A stretch of DNA of 64,000 nt. Source: Peribacillus asahii (lineage in GTDB: Bacteria; Bacillota; Bacilli; Bacillales; DSM-1321). The stretch lies in the NCBI RefSeq assembly GCF_004006295.1, contig NZ_CP026095.1, positions 1,288,001 through 1,352,000 on the forward strand. Direction: 5' to 3'. Position 1 is the first letter of the stretch; each line of letters opens with the position of its first letter. The notes under the pieces were generated by a model. It saw only the letters and a list, made by a program, of their open reading frames with translations. It searched no databases and was not told the DNA's origin. Shown piece by piece: positions 43,143 through 50,651 of this stretch. Made by a program: the position numbers and the translations under genes.

Positions 43143-43397
43143 TAAGTTACTTCATACAAAGCTTGAACTAATAATAATCGCAATGTATGAAGTAAGCAAT
43201 ACAACCACATTTATAATAGGAAGAAAAAATCAATAAATGTTGATTTAATCATGTTTTTATAAAAGTTCTATGTATCGTACAGACCGTATCGCTAAACATA
43301 GCTAGGTTTTTATCGATAATCCGAAATTAGTCTTTTTCATTTGGCATAAAATTTTATAAATTTGAACTCGTACCATTCACTATAGAATGGTGTTTTT
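43143..43397 (+). ncRNA. Conserved structured transcript-like unit, copy B
   Basis: Same layout as copy A: TATAAT-like box, perfect 12-bp stem (TTACTTCATACA 43147-43158 with TGTATGAAGTAA 43184-43195), boxes at 43193, 43212, 43239 and 43276, a divergent region of about 80 bases, and a terminator (ACCATTC/GAATGGT plus T run, 43372-43397). Against copy A one stem pair changes from G-C to A-U on both strands, a compensatory change. The peptide frame of copy A is recognisable here but lacks its ATG and has a stop in the middle. This favours RNA function, or a dead peptide gene. Confidence 0.55.
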
Positions 43398-43612
43398 GTT
43401 GTATAGAAACAAACTTCATTAAAAGGTTCGCATCCGCTATCCATATAAAAATATTTGCATAGATGATAGCGGATGAGTTAGAAAGTATCTGAAAATGACT
43501 ATCTTTTTTTATTTATCAAATACATTAAATCATTTTTGAAGCGTTTTGATAATGTGCTCGGATTACTATTAGAAACTAGAAATAATTTTAGAAAGAATAA
43601 TAGACGGAGATA
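43398..43612. other. Intergenic region without clear features
   Basis: About 215 AT-rich bases between the terminator of copy B and the end of the minus-strand small gene. An imperfect inverted repeat (GCATCCGCTATC / GATAGCGGATG, about 43430-43475) may terminate that gene. Confidence 0.45.
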
Positions 43613-43825
43613 TTATAAAGACTTTTGCAACTCCTCTAAATCTATCCTCATTAAAGCTTTAACATGCTCCTCTGTTCGAAGTACGTCAAGTGCATAATCA
43701 TCTATTATAGTATTGGACAATTTTTTAACTATGCCATAGAAATAAGATTGATTGTTGCTTTCTAAATCTGGTAAAGCTTCTGTAACTACTTCCATGGCTA
43801 ATTCTTCGATTCTTTCTTTAGTCAT
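43613..43825 (-). CDS. Small acidic protein of unknown function
   Basis: A 70-residue protein on the minus strand with a very good ribosome site (AAAAAGGAG, eight bases before ATG). It is helical and acidic (MTKERIEELAMEVVTEALPD; LRTEEHVKALMRIDLEELQK) without motifs. Size and charge would fit an antitoxin-, anti-repressor- or DNA-mimic-like protein, but there is no direct evidence for any of these. It is divergent from the PUA-DUF3883 gene. Confidence 0.7.
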   Translation of the reverse strand: MTKERIEELAMEVVTEALPDLESNNQSYFYGIVKKLSNTIIDDYALDVLRTEEHVKALMRIDLEELQKSL

Positions 43826-44035
43826 TATAATGTCTCCTTTTTAAATACTTAGTTAATTTTATCATTTTTTTAAAAAAAGGAATATCCTTCATATTGAAAT
43901 ACTTTACCTAAGTATTTCTTTAATAGTCCTTTCTGAGTATTACACCTGGAGCATGCTTAGTATTATTGTTACAATCTTCTAAAATTAATATGAAATTGTT
44001 ACAATAATATGATCATCTAATTTGGAGGAAATAAT

Positions 44036-44986
44036 ATGAATTACGCGGTAATAACTGAAAATGATGAATCAAAATGGGATGACCAAACAGGAATATTGTA
44101 TCATTTTCCAGCTAGGTATAAAAATAAGCTGAAAACAGGCACAAAAGTAATATATTACAAAGGAACGATGACTGATAAAAAATATCTATCTAAGCGATTA
44201 TCAAAAAAACCGCATTATTTTGGAATAGCTCAGATAGGTGATATTTTTCCAGATGAAGATAATAAAAATCAGTATTTTGCGGAAATAGAGGATTATATAC
44301 CTTTTATAGGGCCTATAGAGTTTAAGGACAACAATAATAATTATCTTGAAGAAGTTACTAGAAGTAATCATTGGAGAGATGGCGTTAGAGAAATAACAGA
44401 AAATACATATATAAAAATAGTTCAACTAGCTAGCTTTGATATTAAGTGTTCATTTAATAAAGATGTTGAAGTGATTATTAATGAAGAGAGTTTACCGAAC
44501 TTGGAGTCTGTAAATCCAGAACTAGCCCATAATTTATTAGAGGAAAAAGCAATAAATAATAAGGATGTAAATAATACACGCAAAAAAGATACAAAGGGTA
44601 ACCGATACTCAAATAATGCTAAGAAAATAGGAGACAGAGCAGAGGAAGTAGTATTAAAATATCTAAGGAAAGAAAATATGAGTAACATTAGGTGGGTTGC
44701 AAGTGAAGGTGAAAAACCAGGTTATGATATATGTTGCCAGAATCATGAAGGGATAGAAATATATATTGAGGTAAAAGGAACAACTACTAGTAAGTTTAGT
44801 GAATTTATTATTACGAATAATGAGTTACAGACCTCAGAAAAATTAGGGGAAAGATTTTATATATATTTTGTCACTAATTGTTTAAGTAAAAACCCAAAAA
44901 TCCAATTCATACAAAATCCATATAAAAAAATAAATTCAAATGATTGGGGAATCGTACCTATATCATATAAAGTATTTCTTAAATAA
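44036..44986 (+). CDS. PUA-like reader plus DUF3883 (PD-(D/E)xK) nuclease
   Basis: A 316-residue protein. Residues 1-130 resemble PUA/EVE-like modified-base readers: LYHFPARYKNKLKTGTKVIY, KKPHYFGIAQIGDI and YFAEIEDYIPFIGPIEF. After a polar linker, residues 195-316 form a DUF3883-type PD-(D/E)xK domain: GDRAEEVVLKYL, PGYDICCQNHEGIEIYIEVK (Asp, then Glu-x-Lys) and GERFYIYFVTN. The reader-cutter layout suggests a type IV-like restriction enzyme against modified DNA. ATG 44036 follows TTTGGAGG. Confidence 0.75.
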   Translation: MNYAVITENDESKWDDQTGILYHFPARYKNKLKTGTKVIYYKGTMTDKKYLSKRLSKKPHYFGIAQIGDIFPDEDNKNQYFAEIEDYIPFIGPIEFKDNNNNYLEEVTRSNHWRDGVREITENTYIKIVQLASFDIKCSFNKDVEVIINEESLPNLESVNPELAHNLLEEKAINNKDVNNTRKKDTKGNRYSNNAKKIGDRAEEVVLKYLRKENMSNIRWVASEGEKPGYDICCQNHEGIEIYIEVKGTTTSKFSEFIITNNELQTSEKLGERFYIYFVTNCLSKNPKIQFIQNPYKKINSNDWGIVPISYKVFLK

Positions 44987-45290
44987 AGATGGTATAAAGA
45001 AAATATTATAGCATAAGGAAATTATTTAGATATTTTACAAAAGAATTTGGAGAAAAGAGTAAACATTATAGAAAACTTTTAATGAGAACTTTATTTTATA
45101 ATGAATACTTAAATTTAAAACAAGGTATTGTATGTACTTACAAAGGGTGTCTTTCTTGTTTTAAAGAGTTGTACTTTAACAATTGACAAATTTATTTATT
45201 GGGGTATTTTTCTAATTAAAGGTGTTTAATAATTGTATGGACAACAACATATTTCATATTGATTATTATGTTTCAAAACATTGATATAAT
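44987..45290. other. Intergenic region with a candidate promoter
   Basis: About 300 bases without a convincing gene. TTGACA (45183), 16 bases and TATTTT (45205) form a possible promoter, and TATAAT at 45285 precedes a possible small RNA. A 34-codon frame at 45082 has no ribosome site. Confidence 0.45.
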
Positions 45291-45386
45291 AAGGGTTTAT
45301 GAACATTTAGGAATCGACACGACTCAAAATCATGTTCCTCAATAAATTTTAAAAGGAAATGCTTATATACGAGCGTTTCCTTTTTG
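45291..45386 (+). ncRNA. Candidate small RNA upstream of the integrase
   Basis: After a TATAAT (45285-45290) come about 60 bases with an AGGAA/TTCCT stem and an unpaired CGACACGACTCAAAATCATG loop. A strong terminator follows (AAAAGGAAA-GC with GC-TTTCCTTTT, 45351-45386). No ORF fits. It could be a small regulatory RNA, or the leader and attenuator of the integrase gene 125 bases downstream. Confidence 0.4.
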
Positions 45387-45510
45387 AGTTTTAATATTTT
45401 TGTTTGTGTAGAACTTTAATATAGTCGCAATTTATTTATTGTTGATGAGTATTTGATACAATATATTTAAGGGACTTATTTTCTGTTAGGAAACTAGGAG
45501 GTTCTTAACA

Positions 45511-46641
45511 GTGAAAGGTAGTATCAAGAAAGATAAGAAAACAGGTAAGTATTTTTATGTAATCGATATGGGTATTGACCAATTAACAGGGAAACGAACA
45601 CAAAAAAAGAAAAGAGGCTTCAATACTAAGAAGGAAGCGGAGCATGCTCTTAGTGAATTTCTAAATGATGTTAGGTTGGGGAATTATATTGAACCAGATA
45701 AAATTACATTAGGTGCTTTTATTCAAGACTGGTTAAAGGAAATGAAATTGAATGTAGCGGTTAGTACCTATCAAAACTATATTAGTTTTTTTAAGTGTCA
45801 TATCAATCCAAGACTAGGTCATTTTAGAATACAAAAAATTGAGCCTTTGATAGTCCAAAGATTTATTTATGATTTGGTTGAAGAAACGGTTTTAAGTCCT
45901 AATACGATAAAGAAAATCATTGATATGTTAAAGGTGATTTTTAAAAAGACTGTGAGTTTAAAACTTGTAAAAGAAAATCCAGTTTTAAATGTTACATTGC
46001 CAAAGCGAAGCGATAATGAAATGACTGCTTGGGAGACGGAACAGGTCGAACATTTTATGCAACATTCAAAGAAACATCGATTTTATACAGTCTATCTAAT
46101 CGCTCTATTAACAGGGATGAGGAAAGGTGAAATATTAGGTTTGCGTTGGAAGGATATTGATTTTGAACAAAAAATCATTTATATCAGACAAATATATGAT
46201 ATCAACGCAAAGCAGGTCAAAGTCGGTGCTAAAACAAGTGCTGGTGTCCGTTCAATTCATATCCCTGACGTGTTAATAGAACAACTGAAAAAGGAGAGAA
46301 TCATTGTTGTAGGACATAAGTTGAAGCAAGGTCAAAACTTCAACGATTATGATTTAGTTGTTTGTACACGTTATGGTAATCCGCTCGACTCAGCTACTCT
46401 TTCCAAACGGCTTAAAGCTCAGGCTATAAAGCTAGGGTTACCTACAATCCGTTTTCATGATTTAAGACATACACATGTAACCATGTTAATCAAACAAAAT
46501 GTGAATGTAAAGGTCATCTCGGAGCGGGTTGGACATACCTCAATCCAAATTACATTAGATAAATATAGCCACGTGCTTCCAAGTATGCAGAAGCACGTAG
46601 CTGATGAACTTGATAATTTGTTCAAAGCTAAAGAAATGTGA
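45511..46641 (+). CDS. int: Tyrosine recombinase integrase of the island
   Basis: A 376-residue integrase of the Tn916/phage type. An N-terminal AP2-like arm-binding domain (residues 1-60; KTGKYFYVIDMGID) is followed by a SAM-like core-binding domain (about 65-165) and a catalytic domain. All catalytic residues are present: Arg204 in TGMRKGE, His316 and Arg319 in HDLRH, His342 in GHTSIQ and Tyr352 in DKYSHV. GTG 45511 follows AGGAGG. The stop codon lies inside the first right-end GTGACCA repeat, and attR begins 60 bases later, the usual integrase position. It should insert the element into the 3' end of ampS. Confidence 0.95.
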   Translation: MKGSIKKDKKTGKYFYVIDMGIDQLTGKRTQKKKRGFNTKKEAEHALSEFLNDVRLGNYIEPDKITLGAFIQDWLKEMKLNVAVSTYQNYISFFKCHINPRLGHFRIQKIEPLIVQRFIYDLVEETVLSPNTIKKIIDMLKVIFKKTVSLKLVKENPVLNVTLPKRSDNEMTAWETEQVEHFMQHSKKHRFYTVYLIALLTGMRKGEILGLRWKDIDFEQKIIYIRQIYDINAKQVKVGAKTSAGVRSIHIPDVLIEQLKKERIIVVGHKLKQGQNFNDYDLVVCTRYGNPLDSATLSKRLKAQAIKLGLPTIRFHDLRHTHVTMLIKQNVNVKVISERVGHTSIQITLDKYSHVLPSMQKHVADELDNLFKAKEM

Positions 46642-46656
46642 CCATTTCTGTGACCA
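46638..46656 (+). promoter_or_regulatory. Integrase arm-type repeats, right end
   Basis: GTGACCA at 46638 and 46650, the same heptamer and 12-base spacing as at the left end. The first copy overlaps the integrase stop codon. Confidence 0.7.
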
Positions 46657-46701
46657 CTCGAGGCTGTAGACGTTCCAAACGCCTCTATATCAACGTTTTA
46701 A

Positions 46702-46770
46702 TTAAAACGCCCAATCTCCATTACGGAAGACAGGTTCAGCAGTTCCGTCAGCTAGAATGCCGTCGATGTT
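46702..46770 (-). repeat. attR within the 3' end of ampS
   Basis: The 39 bases 46702-46740 are identical to attL, beginning exactly with the ampS stop codon. Similarity to 46770 is 66 of 69. The crossover must lie within the 39-base core, so the element supplies the last codons and stop of the gene without changing the protein. Confidence 0.9.
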
Positions 46771-47934
46771 CATTTTGTCAGAGCCAATCATGAAGTCAAC
46801 GTGAGTTAAGCTTTCGTTTAGGCCATGTTCAGCTAGCTGTTCCGGTGTCATATCTTTTCCACCTTCAAGACAGAAGGCATATGCACTGCCGATAGCTAAG
46901 TGATTGGATGCATTTTCGTCAAACAGTGTGTTAAAGAATAACACATTAGATTGTGAAATAGGGGAGTTGAATGGCACGAGTGCGACTTCTCCTAAGTAAT
47001 GAGAGCCTTCGTCTGTCTCCACTAATTGTTTTAAAATTTCTTCGCCTTCTTCTGCTTGTACCTCGATAATGCGTCCATCTTTAAACGTAACAGAGAAGTT
47101 ATTGATAATATTTCCGCCATAGCTAAGTGGTTTTGTGCTTTTTACTGTTCCGTTAACACCTGTTTTTAATGGGACCGTAAACACTTCTTCTGTCGGCATG
47201 TTGGCCATAAAATGATGTCCGTGCTGGTTGATGCTGCCGGCGCCGCACCATAGATGTTTTTCAGGAAGCTCAATTGTTAAGTCGGTTCCTGGAGCTGTGT
47301 AATGAAGTTTTTTGTAGTGCTTGTCATTCAAATAATCTACTTTTTCATGCAAGGTGTCATCGTGTGTTTTCCATGCTTCAACAGGGTTTTCTGTATCGAC
47401 ACGAACCGCTTTAAAGATAGCCTCCCATAGTTTATGTACACGGTTTTCAGCCGGTTCTTCAGGGAATACTTTGTCTGCCCAGCTTTGGGACGGAACGGCT
47501 ACAATGGACCAGCTTACTTTATCGGATTGCATTGCTTGGCGCCACGGTTTTAAAGCGGTACCTGATGCTTTTTGGAAGTTTGCAATTCGCTTTGGATCTA
47601 CGCCTTTTAATAAATCAGGACTGGAGGAAATCACCGATAGAAAGGCTGCCCCTTTTTCAGCTAGTTCAATGGTTTCTTTTGCACGCCATTCAGGGTATTC
47701 ATGAAAGACTTCATCTGGTGCTAATTCATATTTTGTGCGATTCACAGTGTCGTCGTTCCAATTGACAATTACATTATATGCGCCAGCTTCATAAGCCTTT
47801 TTGACAATTAAACGTACGAGCTCTGCGCCTTCTAATGTCGTATTGACAACAAGCGTTTGTCCTTGTTGGATGTTAACACCGACTTTTACAGCTAGCTCTG
47901 CATATTTTTCTAAATTTGCTTGGAAATCACTCAT
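46702..47934 (-). CDS. ampS: M29-family aminopeptidase AmpS
   Basis: A 410-residue cytoplasmic metallo-aminopeptidase of the thermophilic M29 type, removing N-terminal residues from peptides. Seen: VNIQQGQTLVVNTTLEGAEL near the start, a central LWCGAGSINQHGHHFMANMP, MPTEEVFTVP (metal-ligand region) and the C-terminal HVDFMIGSDKMNIDG with FRNGDWAF. The length is normal. ATG 47934 follows GGAGG on the minus strand. The last 12 codons come from the integrated element, and the protein is intact. Its original terminator (17909-17946) is now 28.7 kb away. Confidence 0.92.
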   Translation of the reverse strand: MSDFQANLEKYAELAVKVGVNIQQGQTLVVNTTLEGAELVRLIVKKAYEAGAYNVIVNWNDDTVNRTKYELAPDEVFHEYPEWRAKETIELAEKGAAFLSVISSSPDLLKGVDPKRIANFQKASGTALKPWRQAMQSDKVSWSIVAVPSQSWADKVFPEEPAENRVHKLWEAIFKAVRVDTENPVEAWKTHDDTLHEKVDYLNDKHYKKLHYTAPGTDLTIELPEKHLWCGAGSINQHGHHFMANMPTEEVFTVPLKTGVNGTVKSTKPLSYGGNIINNFSVTFKDGRIIEVQAEEGEEILKQLVETDEGSHYLGEVALVPFNSPISQSNVLFFNTLFDENASNHLAIGSAYAFCLEGGKDMTPEQLAEHGLNESLTHVDFMIGSDKMNIDGILADGTAEPVFRNGDWAF

Positions 47935-48018
47935 TATGATTCCTCCTTTTCCAAAATCTACAACTTATATTGTACTAATAGAGAAAGAAAAAAGAAACTT
48001 ATAGCATCCGTAAAAAAT

Positions 48019-48056
48019 GAAAAACAACAAACTGGACCTGCAGTTTGTTGTTTTTC
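48019..48056. terminator. Terminator after the minus-strand flavoprotein gene
   Basis: GAAAAACAACAAACTG pairs perfectly with CAGTTTGTTGTTTTTC; the minus-strand side ends in a T run. Confidence 0.85.
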
Positions 48057-48060
48057 ATTC

Positions 48061-48621
48061 TTATTTTAATACATCGTGATCAACATAACGTTCTCCGTTT
48101 ATTTCGCTAATCAAGTTGATTGCGACTCTTGCACCGTCTCCAGCCGTCACAATCGTATGTGCGCTTGTTCCTGCACATGCTCCGGCAGCCCAAATGCCTT
48201 CTACGTTTGTTTTTCCAGAAGCATCTACATCAAACACTTTCTTTGATCTTGGCTCTGTACCAGCTTTTGTTGTGATACCTGCTTCTTCAGCTAAGCTTGT
48301 TAGCCCGCCTGTTGCTAAAATGATTTGTTTCGCTTCAACAGATCCGTTTTCTGTTTGGATTTGAAATCCTTCAGTCGTTTTATTAATTCCCGTTACTTTT
48401 GTTTCAATTAGCTCTGCACCAAATTTTTTCGCTTGGGCTAGACCTGTTGCTAATAAATCAGGTCCAGCAATTCCAGCTGTACCGTAATGGTTATCCAACC
48501 AAGCTCTTTTTGTGCCGCTTTGGCTGCTGTCTAGAATAACTGTTTGTTTTCCTGCTTTCGCGGTAAAGATGGCAGCACTGCCTCCAGCCGCTCCAGCTCC
48601 AATAATTGCTATTTCATACAT
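48061..48621 (-). CDS. Small FAD-dependent oxidoreductase (thioredoxin-reductase-like fold)
   Basis: A 186-residue single-domain flavoprotein. The N-terminal dinucleotide motif IIGAGAAGGSAA and the C-terminal FAD motif IWAAGACAGT are those of the TrxB/AhpF family. The NADPH-binding domain and the CxxC pair of true thioredoxin reductases are missing. It may act with a separate reductase partner. ATG 48621 follows GGAGG. Its operon relation to ampS is unlikely because a terminator lies between them. Confidence 0.82.
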   Translation of the reverse strand: MYEIAIIGAGAAGGSAAIFTAKAGKQTVILDSSQSGTKRAWLDNHYGTAGIAGPDLLATGLAQAKKFGAELIETKVTGINKTTEGFQIQTENGSVEAKQIILATGGLTSLAEEAGITTKAGTEPRSKKVFDVDASGKTNVEGIWAAGACAGTSAHTIVTAGDGARVAINLISEINGERYVDHDVLK

Positions 48622-48740
48622 AGGAAAAAACCTCCTTTTTTATACTCGTTTTTATTCTAACAAATGAGGGAGGAAGGACGCTAATGATTGAGACTGTATT
48701 GCATGAAAATAGTGAGTATTCAATATGAATTGGTTAAAGG

Positions 48741-48776
48741 AAAGGGGCTATTCGCACTTATGGAATAGCCCCCTTT
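48741..48776 (-). terminator. Terminator after the aldehyde dehydrogenase gene
   Basis: AAAGGGGCTATTC pairs with GAATAGCCCCCTTT; the minus-strand side ends in TTT. Confidence 0.8.
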
Positions 48777-48784
48777 CTTTGACA

Positions 48785-50272
48785 TTACCTATTTAAATTA
48801 ATCCAAACGCTCTTCACTTCTGTGTAGTTGTTTAGAGCATAGGAGCCCATTTCACGGCCGATACCGGATTGTTTGTATCCGCCAAATGGAGAAGCGGCAT
48901 CAAATGCATTGTAGCAGTTGACCCAAACCGTACCAGCACGCAGCTTGTTAGCAATATAATGAGCATTGGCAATGTCGCTTGTCCAAACACCAGCAGCAAG
49001 GCCATATTCACTTGCATTTGCTCGTTTGATGACATCATCTAAGTCCTCATATGGTAAAGCTGAAATAACAGGACCGAAGATTTCCTCTTTCGCAATCGTC
49101 ATGTTATCTTCGACGTTAGCAAAAATAGTAGGTGCAACAAAGTAACCTTCTTCGCTAGGAGGAGCTCCGCCAGCTAGCACTTCCGCACCTTCTGTAATCC
49201 CTTTAGCAATATAACCAAGTACGCGCTTTTGTTGTTCTTCGGAAACAAGCGGTCCAATTTGAGTATTTGGGTCAAGGCCTGCTCCTTGCTTAATGGATTT
49301 AGCATGACTTGCCATGTCAGCTACAACGTTATCGTAATGCTTCTTTTGAATAAAGACCCGAGAGCCGGCGCAACAAACTTGTCCTTGGTTAAACATAACA
49401 CCGTTTAACGCGCCAGGAATCGCTTTAGAGAAATCAGCATCAGGCAGGATGATGTTTGGTGATTTTCCACCAAGTTCAAGCGTCACACGTTTTAGTGAAT
49501 AGGAAGCAGAACGCATGATGCGTTTGCCGACTTCTGTTGAGCCAGTGAAGGCAATTTTATCTACTTCAGGGTGATCGACTAAAGATTGGCCTGCTGTTTC
49601 TCCAAAGCCAGGAATGATGTTGATAACCCCGTCTGGGAATCCTGCTTCAGAAATTAATTCAGCAAGGTAGAGAGCAGACAGAGGCGTTTGCTCTGCTGGT
49701 TTTAGAACAATTGTACAGCCGGTGGCAAGGGCGGCCCCAAGCTTCCACATGGCCATTAAGAGCGGGAAGTTCCATGGGATGATTTGCCCGACAACGCCAA
49801 CGGCTTCATGTCTTGTATAGTTAAAATAGTTGCCGCTTACAGGGATAGTTTGTCCAACGATTTTCGTTGACCAGCCTGCATAATATCGAATATGTTCAAT
49901 CGCTAATGGAATATCTGCATTAGTTGTTTCTCTAATTGGTTTACCGTTATCTAATGTTTCAAGTTGAGCAAGCTCTGTTTTGTTTTCTTCCATTAAGTCA
50001 GCGAGCTTGTACATTAAACGACTGCGCTCTGCTGCACTTAATCTTGACCATGGGCCTTCATCAAATGCTTTACGAGCTGCCTTGACGGCTAAATTGATAT
50101 CCTCTTTATCACCTTCATATACTTCAACAAGTTTTTTACCTGTTGCTGGATTTGGAGTGGAAAATGTTTTCTTAGAGACACTTTCAACGAATTGTCCATT
50201 AATATACAGCTTTTTTGGTCCTTGTAAAAACTTTTGAAGCTTTTCACTAACTTGCAAAGTAAGATTTGACAT
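48785..50272 (-). CDS. NAD(P)-dependent aldehyde dehydrogenase
   Basis: A 495-residue class 1/2 aldehyde dehydrogenase oxidising aldehydes to acids. Seen: VGQIIPWNFPLLMAMWK (substrate and cofactor region), FTGSTEVGKRIM, the catalytic Glu in LELGGKSPNI and the catalytic Cys in FNQGQVCCAGSRVF, followed by EEIFGPVIS and the C-terminal GREMGSYALNNYTEVKSVW. The length is canonical and all key residues are present. It resembles DhaS of B. subtilis. ATG 50272 follows AGGAGG. It is divergent from the NaiP-like transporter gene, with a perfect 18-bp palindrome between them. Confidence 0.92.
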   Translation of the reverse strand: MSNLTLQVSEKLQKFLQGPKKLYINGQFVESVSKKTFSTPNPATGKKLVEVYEGDKEDINLAVKAARKAFDEGPWSRLSAAERSRLMYKLADLMEENKTELAQLETLDNGKPIRETTNADIPLAIEHIRYYAGWSTKIVGQTIPVSGNYFNYTRHEAVGVVGQIIPWNFPLLMAMWKLGAALATGCTIVLKPAEQTPLSALYLAELISEAGFPDGVINIIPGFGETAGQSLVDHPEVDKIAFTGSTEVGKRIMRSASYSLKRVTLELGGKSPNIILPDADFSKAIPGALNGVMFNQGQVCCAGSRVFIQKKHYDNVVADMASHAKSIKQGAGLDPNTQIGPLVSEEQQKRVLGYIAKGITEGAEVLAGGAPPSEEGYFVAPTIFANVEDNMTIAKEEIFGPVISALPYEDLDDVIKRANASEYGLAAGVWTSDIANAHYIANKLRAGTVWVNCYNAFDAASPFGGYKQSGIGREMGSYALNNYTEVKSVWINLNR

Positions 50273-50451
50273 AAATACCTCCTAAAATATACATAAAATG
50301 GTATTGTGCAAATCATGGTGAGGGATAAATAGGTGAGAGCATTTACGATACTCACTAATACATCTTAACAAATGTAATGATTATACTCAAATGTTAAATA
50401 GTGTTAATTTTAATATTTTTTTATAGGTGGAAATTTCTCTTTGAAAGGTGT

Positions 50452-50469
50452 GCCAAACTGCAGTTTGGC
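50452..50469. promoter_or_regulatory. Perfect 18-bp palindrome in a divergent promoter region
   Basis: GCCAAACTGCAGTTTGGC lies about 180 bases from each of the divergent aldehyde dehydrogenase and naiP-like starts. It is a candidate operator for an unknown regulator. I see no further features in the 379-base gap (50273-50651). Confidence 0.5.
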
Positions 50470-50651
50470 GCGAAAAAAGTCAAAAATCATCAGCATTCTA
50501 GGATAGATTTTAAAAAATGTCTATATTTTTGTCATGACAGTTGTATTTACTATAGTCGTGAACAAAAATAATAGATAAAATAGAAATGGGATAAAAATAT
50601 ATATAGTAGGAATTTTTTAAGTGTTACGGAAGTTCATCAGGAGGAATTATC

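Larger units (their letters stand above)
17971..46740. mobile_element. Integrated 28.8-kb nuclease-rich island in the 3' end of ampS
   Basis: The element is bounded by a 39-base identical direct repeat (17971-18009 and 46702-46740) made of the last 12 codons and stop of ampS. It carries a tyrosine integrase next to the right end, GTGACCA arm repeats inside both ends, an Xre-type repressor with a divergent operator region, a primase-polymerase-like gene and a serine resolvase. No capsid, terminase, relaxase or type IV secretion genes were recognised. The cargo is mostly single genes for predicted nucleases, each separated by AT-rich gaps with hairpin terminators. Its intergenic DNA is more AT-rich than the flanks. 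It could be a satellite or a non-conjugative integrative element; mobility may depend on a helper. Confidence 0.9.

Noticed and set aside
43613..43825. Toxin-antitoxin pair
   Set aside because: The small acidic protein is real by its ribosome site, but no partner gene lies next to it in the same operon.
45082..45186. 34-codon frame with three Cys residues between the DUF3883 gene and the integrase
   Set aside because: No ribosome site in front of the ATG and no similarity I recognise.
17971..46740. Prophage
   Set aside because: The repressor, primase-like gene and integrase are phage-like, but no terminase, portal, capsid, tail or lysis genes were recognised.
17971..46740. Integrative conjugative element or classical restriction-modification island
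   Set aside because: No relaxase, coupling protein or type IV secretion genes, and no DNA methyltransferase motifs, were seen.
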